Positions 56,052-64,000 of a stretch of 64,000 bases of DNA are shown here, in pieces. Positions within the stretch are counted from its first letter, which is position 1. Every line of letters begins with the position of its first letter. Location of the stretch: assembly GCA_019638595.1 (NCBI GenBank), contig JAHBTJ010000031.1, positions 1 through 64,000 of the forward strand, written 5' to 3'. A program made the translations under genes and the position numbers. The notes below the pieces were generated by a model. The model made no database searches and was not told where the DNA came from. It saw nothing but the letters and a program-made list of their open reading frames with translations. This DNA comes from Chitinophagaceae bacterium (GTDB lineage Bacteria; Bacteroidota; Bacteroidia; Chitinophagales; Chitinophagaceae).

Positions 56052-57068
56052 ATGAAGAAAATCAAATGGGGAATTTTGGGTTGTGGCAAGATCGCCGGGA
56101 AGTTCGCTTCAGACCTGCGGCTGCTGGAGGATACAGAGCTACTGGCAGTTGCTTCGCGCGACCAGCAAAATGTAGAAAAATTCGGGGCAGAATATGGAGC
56201 ACGTTTTATTTACACAAGCTACGAAGCATTGATAAACAATGATGAGGTGGATGTGATATATGTAGCAACACCACACGGGTTGCACTACGATCATGTAATG
56301 CAATGCCTGCGGGGCGGCAAGGCGGTGTTATGCGAAAAAGCCTTCGCGCTTAACCTGCAGCAGGCCGGTGCCATGATAAGCCTGGCGAAAAGCAAGCGTG
56401 TTTTTTTGATGGAAGCATTGTGGTCAAAATTCATTCCGTCGTTCAGGAAAATGAAAGCGCTTATAGAGGAAAACAGGTTGGGAGATATTCAGAATGTATT
56501 GATCAATTTCGGATTTATTCCACAGCCACCTATAGCGCAACGTATTTTCGATCCTGCGCTGGGAGGCGGTACACTACTGGATATTGGCATTTACAATGTA
56601 TTTTACGCGCTGAGCGTATTGGGAAAACCCGATCATATAGAAGCGCATATTACCCGCGCATCCACCGGCGTAGACGAACAATGCGCTGTTCTTTTCCGCT
56701 ATAACAACGGCGTTATGGCGCAATTGTTTTCTTCGTATACAAGCCACCTGCCCACCGAAGCGAACATCAGCGGCACAAAAGGGAGGATACGGCTTACACA
56801 TCGCTTTTATACTCCTGAGGCGCTCCTGGAATTGTATACCGGAAGAATGGACAGCCGGCAGGTGATAGAAGTACCCGCTACACAGGGATGGGGCTACCAT
56901 TACGAAGCAAGTCATGTAAACGATTGCTTACGGAAAGGGCTGACCGAAAGCCCGGTAATGACACATGCTGACAGCCTGCTGCTGATGGAAACACTGGATA
57001 ACATCCGTCATAAAAGCGGCATCGTATACCCGGCTGACCAGGTAATCGAGCAGGCAGATAACCATTAA
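56052..57068 (+). CDS. Gfo/Idh/MocA-family oxidoreductase
   Basis: The 338-residue protein has the Rossmann opening MKKIKWGILGCGKIAGKFASDL, VIYVATPHGLHYDHVMQCLRGGKAVLCEKAFALN and the EAL-SKF segment (LMEALWSKFIPSFRKM), typical of the family, which acts on sugars, inositol or dihydrodiols with NAD(P). The ATG at 56052 is preferred to an upstream one at 56028, which overlaps the divergent murB region. The gene ends just before the intron-like relic. Confidence 0.9.
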   Translation: MKKIKWGILGCGKIAGKFASDLRLLEDTELLAVASRDQQNVEKFGAEYGARFIYTSYEALINNDEVDVIYVATPHGLHYDHVMQCLRGGKAVLCEKAFALNLQQAGAMISLAKSKRVFLMEALWSKFIPSFRKMKALIEENRLGDIQNVLINFGFIPQPPIAQRIFDPALGGGTLLDIGIYNVFYALSVLGKPDHIEAHITRASTGVDEQCAVLFRYNNGVMAQLFSSYTSHLPTEANISGTKGRIRLTHRFYTPEALLELYTGRMDSRQVIEVPATQGWGYHYEASHVNDCLRKGLTESPVMTHADSLLLMETLDNIRHKSGIVYPADQVIEQADNH

Positions 57069-57238
57069 TTGGCTATCTGCCCTCTCACACCACCGTGCGT
57101 GGCGTTCGGTACACGAACGAAATACAATAATTTATCCTAACATCATTTCCCGCCTGGTGAAACCTAAACCACCTTTGGCATTTCATCATTTAAATGAACG
57201 GCATACCCGCCGTCCATTGCCGCCACACCTGAACTACG
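57069..57238. other. Spacer with a possible group II intron domain V relic
   Basis: On the minus strand, 57096-57081 reads ACGGTGGTGTGAGAGG, the 3' end of domain V seen in many bacterial group II introns, followed by GGCAGATAGCC, which could be a shortened domain VI hairpin. No reverse transcriptase gene or 5' intron part is present: the GH92 gene starts its stop codon at 57239. If this is an intron, only its last ~60 bases remain. Confidence 0.45.
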
Positions 57239-59596
57239 TTAAAAAAAATGGGTTGCAGCAGTATCTTTATAAACAATAGTATCATTTGAAACGCCGAAGC
57301 TTTTGTCAGGCTGTTCACCCATTATTAATTCCAACGTACCGCCATTCATAATATCGAAGTAATCAATATAAGATTTGTTGTAAGCCCTACCATTCAGCAA
57401 TGCGCTTTGAATATAAATGTTGGCAGAAGAATTGTTTTTCGCGATGATTGAAAATGTTTTGCCCTGCTGCAAATGCAGTTCCGCTTTTTTAAATAAAGGA
57501 CTTGTTATTTCCATTTTTGTACTGCCGGGGCAAACAGGATGTATACCAACAGAAGCCAATACATACCATGCGCTCATCTGTCCAACATCTTCATTGCCCA
57601 CCAATCCTTCTACAGCATTATGATAGGCGCTGTCGCAGATGATACGCGTCCACTGCTGTGTAAGCCAGGGTGTGCCGAGGCGGTTAAATAAAAAAGGCAC
57701 ATGGTGTACCGGCTCATTGGCGTGGTTGTAATAACTATTCCACATAAAGCTCTTTGGCGTTTTATTGAAGAAATCTTCAAGGTCAGCAATTACTTTTTCT
57801 TTGCCGCCCATTAAAGCCACCATGCCTTCCACATCATGAGGCACAAACCAGCCCTGCTGATATGGATTGGTTTCAAACGTGCCATACCAATCGGTTAAAC
57901 GTCCGTCTTTGGGCCAGGGCTCCCAGGTGCCATCTTCATTACGGGGACGGAACCATTGATGGGTGCTGTCCCAGATATTTTTATAATCAAGAGAACGTGC
58001 TGCGTATTTTTTTACGTCATCAGTTTTGTTTAAACTATTTGCTATCTGCGATAGGCACCAGTCATCAAATGCATATTCAAGTGTTTTGGCAATACTGCCT
58101 GCTGTATACCCTAAGGTTCCATTGCCAAATTTTTCATTGGTATTTACTGCATATTGATAGGCTTTTGCCACGTCGTAGTTCCTGATGCCTTTCATATAGG
58201 CATCTGCCAGGATTACCACGGCAGGATTTCCCAACATGCAACCGCTGTAAGCGTTCAGGAATTCCCATCTTTCTAAATAATTGCTATCCGTTTCACCGGC
58301 AAGGGTAACCAATGAATTGATCATATCATTTACCAAAGCCGGGTTAATAATAGTTTGTAACGGGAACTGGCTCCGGAAGACATCCCAGCCGCTGAATATG
58401 CTGCGCTTATTAAATGTAGCTGAATGATGGATTTTATTGTCACCGCCGGTATAATTGCCATCAACGTCCGTAACGATCCGGGGATCCAGCATGGTGTGAT
58501 ATAAAGCCGTGTAAAAAACAAATTTTTGTTCTTCCGTTGCTCCGTCAATTTTGATAAGGTTCAATTTGTCATTCCAGAGATCAACTGCATTTTGATGAAT
58601 ATTATCAAAATCCCAACCGGTGATTTCCGCTTCAAGATTCTTTTTTGCGCCTTCAATATTTACAAAGGAAATACCCGCTTTCATTAGCACCTGCTCACCT
58701 GCTTTTGTGGTGAACTCCGTGTAAAAGCCGATATGTTTTGCCTGCTTTTCTTTAACGCTTTTCCCGATTGCTGCATCAGCAATCCATTGCTGGTAATAAT
58801 CGCTTTCGACAGCTTCGCGTTTCCGGTTAGCCGTATCCGGGATATGAGCATTCCATATATCATATTTTTTCAGCGGTTTGCTGAACTGCGCATAAAAATA
58901 AACCGTATAGCTTGCTTTGCCATCGCCATTACCCCAGCCGCCACCATCGGGTGTACATTTCATCCATCCTTCAATCGTATTTTCATTCACCACTTTTACA
59001 TATTGCTCAGTTGAAGTACCGCCAACTCTTCTTGCCAGGTCAATTTGTATACGTGACTGTTTATTTGCCGGAAAAGTAAACCGCAGCATACCACAATGCG
59101 CTGTTGCTGTCATCTCTGCTTTGATATTATAATCTGTTAACAGAACAGCATAATAGCCTGCAGAAGCTTTTTCGCTTTGCTTATCATATCGTGACCGGTA
59201 GCCTACCCCCCGCTTATCTTCCAATTTCCCTGAAGACGTTTTGAGTTTGCCTGTTGTTGGCATCACCAAAAAATTACCCAGATCGCCGTACCAGCCAATA
59301 CCGCTCATTTGCGTAAACGCAAAGCCCTCTATACTTGGGTGCTCATAGCTATAGCCGGAACCATTGTCTCCGCCCGTTATGGTATTAGGGCTTACCTGCA
59401 CCATACCATAAGGTGTGGTTGCGCCGGGAAAGGTTTTGCCTAATCCATGATATATGCCCGCTTTGCCGGCACTGGTGCTGGCGCCAATAAAAGGATTTAC
59501 ATAATCAGCAGCAGTTTTTAACTGCGCATGCGCTGCCACAGCCAGGCAGCATAGCATAGAAAGGGAAAAATTTTTCAATGGCGAAAATTTATACAT
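57239..59596 (-). CDS. GH92-family glycosidase (alpha-mannosidase-like)
   Basis: The ATG at 59596 gives a signal peptide (MYKFSPLKNFSLSMLCC...AHA) and a 785-residue protein of glycoside hydrolase family 92: VNPFIGASTSAGKAG, GLGKTFPGATTPYGMVQVSPNT, GFAFTQMSGIGW, WNSYYNHANEPVHHVPFLFNR and GNEDVGQMSAWYVLASVGIHPV. The family contains calcium-dependent exo-alpha-mannosidases of glycan use in Bacteroidota. A Met five residues upstream (59611) is also possible. The two esterase genes are divergent, so this gene has its own promoter. Confidence 0.95.
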   Translation of the reverse strand: MYKFSPLKNFSLSMLCCLAVAAHAQLKTAADYVNPFIGASTSAGKAGIYHGLGKTFPGATTPYGMVQVSPNTITGGDNGSGYSYEHPSIEGFAFTQMSGIGWYGDLGNFLVMPTTGKLKTSSGKLEDKRGVGYRSRYDKQSEKASAGYYAVLLTDYNIKAEMTATAHCGMLRFTFPANKQSRIQIDLARRVGGTSTEQYVKVVNENTIEGWMKCTPDGGGWGNGDGKASYTVYFYAQFSKPLKKYDIWNAHIPDTANRKREAVESDYYQQWIADAAIGKSVKEKQAKHIGFYTEFTTKAGEQVLMKAGISFVNIEGAKKNLEAEITGWDFDNIHQNAVDLWNDKLNLIKIDGATEEQKFVFYTALYHTMLDPRIVTDVDGNYTGGDNKIHHSATFNKRSIFSGWDVFRSQFPLQTIINPALVNDMINSLVTLAGETDSNYLERWEFLNAYSGCMLGNPAVVILADAYMKGIRNYDVAKAYQYAVNTNEKFGNGTLGYTAGSIAKTLEYAFDDWCLSQIANSLNKTDDVKKYAARSLDYKNIWDSTHQWFRPRNEDGTWEPWPKDGRLTDWYGTFETNPYQQGWFVPHDVEGMVALMGGKEKVIADLEDFFNKTPKSFMWNSYYNHANEPVHHVPFLFNRLGTPWLTQQWTRIICDSAYHNAVEGLVGNEDVGQMSAWYVLASVGIHPVCPGSTKMEITSPLFKKAELHLQQGKTFSIIAKNNSSANIYIQSALLNGRAYNKSYIDYFDIMNGGTLELIMGEQPDKSFGVSNDTIVYKDTAATHFF

Positions 59597-59716
59597 ACTA
59601 TATAAAGACACTTTGCAAGGGCTTTACCGCTATCTTTTTGTTAAATTCAACGGTACAATGGAGGTAAATGCCCGTTAAATGTACTTAGTATTAATTTTTG
59701 TAAAACAATGAAGCGG

Positions 59717-61117
59717 ATGAAAATAAAGCTAATTATAATTTTCCTGTGCCTTATGCCTTCCCTGGTTTCGTTTGCGCAAAAAAAGCCGGAACCATTTGCA
59801 GATGGAGACAGGGTGGTATTTGCCGGCAACAGCATTACAGAAGCAGGCTTTTATGAAACCTATATATGGTTATATTATATCACCCATTTCCCTGAAAGAA
59901 AAATTACGGTATATAACGGCGGCATTGGCGGCGATGTGGCAAGGCAAATTTACCTGCGCATGGATAGTGACCTGCTTGCGGTTAAGCCTACTGTTTTGTC
60001 TGTAAGCTTTGGCATGAACGACAGCCGGTATTTTGAATACTGGATGCAAAAAGACAGGACAGACAGTGTACGCAAAAGCGCTATAGACACTTCCTATAAA
60101 TGGTTTGAAAAAATCCGTGATAAGGTGAATGCATATCCCGGCATCAAAAAAATAGTGATGAGCTCTTCGCCGTATGACGAAACGGTAAAAAACGGGAAAG
60201 ACCCTTTTTGGGGGAAGTTTAAAACAATGGAAGGCATTGTTGCATTTCAGAAAGAAGCGGCTGTACAAAACAACTGGAGTTATGTTGATCTATTTTACCC
60301 GATGACATACATCAATACGAAGGGCCAGGAAACAGATACCGCGTTCACTATAACAGGACCCGACAGGATCCATCCCGGCAATGCAGGGCATTTTGTGATG
60401 GCCTATTTGTTTTTAAAATCGCAGGGGCTTGCCAACAAACCTGTCTCGAATATCGTGATCAATGCCGGTAATAAAAAAGTGGTTCGTGCAGATAACGCGA
60501 CCATACGTGAAGTAAACAAAACTGCCAGTGGCATTTCATTCCGGTATCTTGCAAGGTCGTTGCCTTTCCCGATGGATTCCAGCGCAAGAGTTTGGGAAAA
60601 CCCTCAAAAGCAATATGAAGCATTGAAATTAATTCCTTTTGTAAAAGAGTTTGATGAAGAAATGCTTACGGTGCAAGGTTTACATGCAACCGGGAATTAT
60701 GTGCTAAAAATTGATGGCAGCACCATCAAAAACTTTACCGGCGCCGAATTAAATGAAGGCATTAATCTTGCATTATTAAGCAATACACCCCAGTACCGGC
60801 AGGCAGTACAAATTGCAGCATTGCAATGGCAGCATAAAGAGCTGGAGGATAAAATGAGAGGGTTTTATTGGGTGAGCTATAATTACCTGCTGGATAAAGG
60901 CTGGTTTTTCCGGGATTCACCGGCTATTACGGATTCTGTAATGGCAAAAGCAAAAACAGATTGGGCCATAGCCAGCAAGAAAGACCAGTATCTTGCTATG
61001 AAAGACAGGCAGGATCGTGTTGCCGCTATGCAGCAGATGAACGTTATAACCGATAAGATGTATGCGCTCGCCCAACCTGTTGAACACACTGTCACTATAC
61101 AGAAAAATGATCAATAA
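59717..61117 (+). CDS. Secreted SGNH/GDSL esterase
   Basis: The protein opens with a signal peptide (MKIKLIIIFLCLMPSLVSFAQ), read from the Met at 59717; an earlier Met at 59708 is equally in frame but leaves only eight bases after the likely -7 element near 59690-59700. It has SGNH motifs VVFAGNSITEAGFYETY (Ser), YNGGIGGDVARQ, LSVSFGMNDSR and DRIHPGNAGHF (Asp/His). It is about 466 residues. Relatives remove acetyl groups from polysaccharides. The sialate O-acetylesterase gene begins seven bases after its stop. Confidence 0.88.
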   Translation: MKIKLIIIFLCLMPSLVSFAQKKPEPFADGDRVVFAGNSITEAGFYETYIWLYYITHFPERKITVYNGGIGGDVARQIYLRMDSDLLAVKPTVLSVSFGMNDSRYFEYWMQKDRTDSVRKSAIDTSYKWFEKIRDKVNAYPGIKKIVMSSSPYDETVKNGKDPFWGKFKTMEGIVAFQKEAAVQNNWSYVDLFYPMTYINTKGQETDTAFTITGPDRIHPGNAGHFVMAYLFLKSQGLANKPVSNIVINAGNKKVVRADNATIREVNKTASGISFRYLARSLPFPMDSSARVWENPQKQYEALKLIPFVKEFDEEMLTVQGLHATGNYVLKIDGSTIKNFTGAELNEGINLALLSNTPQYRQAVQIAALQWQHKELEDKMRGFYWVSYNYLLDKGWFFRDSPAITDSVMAKAKTDWAIASKKDQYLAMKDRQDRVAAMQQMNVITDKMYALAQPVEHTVTIQKNDQ

Positions 61118-61123
61118 GATGAT

Positions 61124-63079
61124 ATGATGCATTTGATAACAAAGCCTTCACTAACTATATTTTTTCTTTTCTCTATATATATTGTGAAAGCAGATGTAAA
61201 ACTCTCTGCATTATTTCAAAGCCACATGGTATTGCAGCGGGATAAGCCCTGTAACATCTGGGGCACGGCAGATGATGGCGAGGTCATTACCATACTGTTT
61301 AATAATTCAACCTATAGCACTACAACAAGGAGCGGCAGGTGGAAAATTACGTTGCCTGCACAGGTGGCCGGCGGTCCCTGGAACATCATCATCAAAGGAA
61401 AGAACAGCATTTCGTTAACTGATGTTCTGTTTGGCGATGTGTGGATCTGCGGCGGGCAGAGCAACATGCAATTCCCCGTAAAAGAAGCAAGACCAAAGCC
61501 TGACACGTCCACTTTTAACAATAACAATATCAGGTTGTTCACTGTAGGTATCGGAACCGATTTCGTTCCGCAGGATACAGTGAAGAGCGGTTCATGGAAA
61601 ATAGCAACGGTTAAAGACGTGGAGGCGTTTACCGCCGTAGGATTTTTCTTCGGCAGTTATTTGCAACAACATTTGAATGTTCCTGTAGGTTTGATCAGCG
61701 ACAACCTGGGAGCTACTGCTATTGAAGAATGGATGAGCAATGAAGCTGTTCACCAGTTCCCGCAGTTTGATAATTTTTACAACACTTATCTCGCCCCACG
61801 CAAAAGCATGAAGCAAATGGATGATGATTTTGAAAAGATAAAATCCGCGTGGAATAAAAAATATTATCTCAAAAACGATCCGGGTCTAACACAGCAATGG
61901 TATAAACCCGAAACAGATATCAGTGATTGGAAAACCATGAACCAGCCTTCGCATTGGGAAGATAATGAGCTGAAAGATTATGACGGCTCGGTGTGGTTCA
62001 GGAAGAATTATGATTCTTTTCCCAAAGACTTTATGGGCAATACGAGTATAAGCTTAGGGCAGGTGGATGATTATAATATCTGCTGGGTGAATGGTATTAA
62101 AGTGGGTGAAGGCTATGGCAACCAAAACCTGTATAGCTATAAAATCCCGGATAGTATAATCAGGAAAAGAAACAATGCAGTAGTGGTACGTGTATTTGAT
62201 GCCGGCGGAAAAGGCGGTATGTACAATATGTTCTGGAGCCCGTTTTGGGCCGGCGAATGGAAATATAAAAAGGGCGTACAGATTAATGCGGCAACCTTTA
62301 AAAAGCCGTTGGTTGCAAACGCTTATATATTCGGTACGCCAACCATTTTATACAATGCAAACATCGCGCCGTTAACAGCATTAGCCGTAAAAGGCTTTAT
62401 CTGGTACCAGGGCGAATCCAATGCCGGCAGGGCTGAAGAATACAAACAATTATTGCCAGCCATGATAAAGGACTGGCGCAAACAATTTAACCAGGGTGAA
62501 TTGCCATTTTTAATTGTGCAGTTACCTGATTTAGGCAGGGAGCCCGTAACACCCGAAAACAGTGAATGGGCCGAGTTGCGTGAAGCGCAGGCATCTGCTT
62601 TATCATTACCTAATACCGGCATAGCTGTAACGATTGATATAGGAGAATCCAACGATTTGCATCCTCACAATAAATGGGCAGTGGGTAATCGTCTTGCCAT
62701 GACAGCATTAAGCAGCATATATAATGTGGACAGTATTGATACAAGTCCAAGATACAAAAGCATGCAGGTAGCCGGCGACAGCATTATAATAACTTTTGAT
62801 GGTGATATCATTTGCAAAGACAAATATGGCTATGTCCGAGGCTTCTCTATTGCAGGCAGCGACAGTGTTTTTCACTGGGCAAAGGCATACATTAAAGACA
62901 ATCGTACCGTTGTTGTATATAATATGAATGTACATGCTCCGGTTGCAGTAAGATATTTATGGAGCAGCGAGCCCGGCGATATTGACCTGTATAATAAAAA
63001 TGATTTACCTGCTATGCCCTTCAGGACGGATGATTTTAAACTAACAACAGCAGGAAAGAGGTTTTCATATACAGAATAA
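61124..63079 (+). CDS. Sialate O-acetylesterase-like protein
   Basis: The 651-residue protein has a signal-like N-terminus, FQSHMVLQRDKPCNIWG, the catalytic GQSNMQFPVKEA and a second half with WYQGESN and IVQLPDL, plus the HPHNK catalytic His. An inserted beta-sandwich (about 245-400, with WFRKNYDSFP and VNGIKVGEG) separates the two parts. It removes O-acetyl groups from sialic acids or plant sugars. The gene follows the SGNH esterase by seven bases, suggesting a shared deacetylation function. Confidence 0.93.
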   Translation: MMHLITKPSLTIFFLFSIYIVKADVKLSALFQSHMVLQRDKPCNIWGTADDGEVITILFNNSTYSTTTRSGRWKITLPAQVAGGPWNIIIKGKNSISLTDVLFGDVWICGGQSNMQFPVKEARPKPDTSTFNNNNIRLFTVGIGTDFVPQDTVKSGSWKIATVKDVEAFTAVGFFFGSYLQQHLNVPVGLISDNLGATAIEEWMSNEAVHQFPQFDNFYNTYLAPRKSMKQMDDDFEKIKSAWNKKYYLKNDPGLTQQWYKPETDISDWKTMNQPSHWEDNELKDYDGSVWFRKNYDSFPKDFMGNTSISLGQVDDYNICWVNGIKVGEGYGNQNLYSYKIPDSIIRKRNNAVVVRVFDAGGKGGMYNMFWSPFWAGEWKYKKGVQINAATFKKPLVANAYIFGTPTILYNANIAPLTALAVKGFIWYQGESNAGRAEEYKQLLPAMIKDWRKQFNQGELPFLIVQLPDLGREPVTPENSEWAELREAQASALSLPNTGIAVTIDIGESNDLHPHNKWAVGNRLAMTALSSIYNVDSIDTSPRYKSMQVAGDSIIITFDGDIICKDKYGYVRGFSIAGSDSVFHWAKAYIKDNRTVVVYNMNVHAPVAVRYLWSSEPGDIDLYNKNDLPAMPFRTDDFKLTTAGKRFSYTE

Positions 63080-63137
63080 GTTATGTATACAATGAACGAT
63101 AATCATATCTTCATATATATTCATTGAAGATAAATTC

Positions 63138-64000
63138 ATGTATCCCAATTTATATTTTTTATTCAGAGAACTGTTTGGAACAGAGCTGCCTTTTTTAAAA
63201 GCCATAGGCTCTTTTGGCTTTTTTATGGCATTGGGGTTTATTCCCGGTGCATGGTTGTGGACACGTGAATTAAAATACAAAGAAAAAAAGGGAGAGCTCA
63301 CCTACATCACAAAAAAAGTGGTGACCGGCGGAGGCGTTAACACCAGCAGCATCGTACTTCATTTTATGCTGGGCTTTGTTGCCGGCTTCAAGCTGATCGG
63401 CTTAGTCGTTTATCAGTCAACTTTGCATAATAATTATTTTTTTTCGTTGCAGGGAAGCTATGCAGGTGCATTTATCTGCGCGTTTACCTGGGCAGCCTTC
63501 ACCTTTTATGAAGGATATTCAACCAAAAAAGAAAAGCCGCAGGCGGAAACCGTCCGTGTTTACCCGCATGAGTATGTATCGCAGGGCGTTATAGTAAGCG
63601 CTGTCGCCGGCGTTGCCGGTGCAAAATTTTTCGGGCTTTTAGAAAACTGGAGCGACTTTATGAGGCATCCTGCTGATCAGTTGTTTTCTTCGGAAGGCTA
63701 TACTTTTTTGGGTGGTTTTATTGTAGCGAGTGTTGCGATGTGGGTATATTATTACAAATTCGGCATACTTCGTGTACGCATGGCTGATGCATTAGCGCCC
63801 GTCTTAATGTTGTGCTATGCGCTGGGAAGGATAGGTTGCCATATTGCAGGCGATGGAGATTGGGGCATCAACAATCCCAAACCCAATCCTTTAGCGTGGT
63901 TGCCCGACTGGCTATGGAGCTACGATTATCCACACAATATTATACGCAAAGGCATTTATATGCAGGATTGCAGCACATGGGATGATTTCTGCTATAAGCT
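63138..64000 (+). CDS. lgt: Prolipoprotein diacylglyceryl transferase (Lgt)-like, cut by the window end
   Basis: The frame beginning MYPNLYFLFRELFGTE runs to the last base (288 codons, no stop). It has several membrane segments and the Lgt-type signature ALGRIGCHIAGDGDWGI near residues 230-250, the form seen in Bacteroidota, after MADALAPVLM. It should transfer diacylglycerol to prolipoproteins in the inner membrane. The usual GRxGN Asn is Cys here. The C-terminus lies beyond the window. Confidence 0.85.
   Translation, partial: MYPNLYFLFRELFGTELPFLKAIGSFGFFMALGFIPGAWLWTRELKYKEKKGELTYITKKVVTGGGVNTSSIVLHFMLGFVAGFKLIGLVVYQSTLHNNYFFSLQGSYAGAFICAFTWAAFTFYEGYSTKKEKPQAETVRVYPHEYVSQGVIVSAVAGVAGAKFFGLLENWSDFMRHPADQLFSSEGYTFLGGFIVASVAMWVYYYKFGILRVRMADALAPVLMLCYALGRIGCHIAGDGDWGINNPKPNPLAWLPDWLWSYDYPHNIIRKGIYMQDCSTWDDFCYK

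Noticed and set aside
1-64000. CRISPR arrays, tRNA or rRNA genes
   Set aside because: No regular direct-repeat array of 25-40 bases and no convincing tRNA or rRNA sequence was seen by eye; short tRNAs could still be missed without a covariance-model scan.

Overview
The window looks like a chromosomal segment from a Bacteroidota bacterium, most likely of the Chitinophagaceae type. This rests on the Bacteroidota-style promoter (TTTG, 20 bases, TAATTTTG) before an OmpA/thrombospondin-3 protein, a DUF3667 protein, a GH92 mannosidase, Ku/LigD, and intergenic repeats rich in TTTGA and AGCTAT. The genus is an inference; no rRNA, tRNA or marker gene was seen that would fix it.

Left flank (1-5123). 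On the minus strand lie a YhcG/DUF1016-type PD-(D/E)XK nuclease gene broken by a frameshift at a G-run, and a 628-residue protein in which a nuclease-like core is flanked by four helical repeats on each side. An 809-base gene-free stretch follows.

Centre (5124-29638). A nearly gap-free plus-strand operon encodes a contractile injection system of the extracellular (eCIS; Afp/PVC/MAC-like) type: a DUF4255 cap protein, an unknown beta-rich protein, a long sheath with an apparent ~150-residue insertion, two tube proteins, a 54-residue DUF5908-like protein, a tube/baseplate adaptor, VgrG-like spike, PAAR tip, gp25-like wedge, two large baseplate proteins, an unknown 1289-residue protein at the usual tail-fibre position, a tape-measure protein, a 1403-residue probable toxin cargo with a C-terminal RGH-type endonuclease-like domain, and an AAA+ ATPase. 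No T6SS membrane-complex gene, lysis gene or obvious immunity gene is present. This is the most interesting part of the window.

Right flank (29639-64000). It holds mostly housekeeping and glycan genes: a secreted SGNH hydrolase; an OmpA protein, RlpA and an L,D-transpeptidase (envelope); a five-gene plus-strand cluster (SDR, ROK kinase, SIS protein, MetE-like protein, UlaG-like MBL hydrolase) that looks like a small sugar pathway; two GNAT proteins; argS; purE and purK with repeats between them; an L,D-transpeptidase/TonB-C fusion; Ku and LigD (non-homologous end joining); aspartate kinase; an ABC ATPase; an FKBP isomerase; YfiT-like and Nudix proteins; DUF3667; murB; a Gfo/Idh/MocA oxidoreductase; a possible group II intron relic; GH92, SGNH esterase and sialate O-acetylesterase genes; and an Lgt-like gene cut by the window end.
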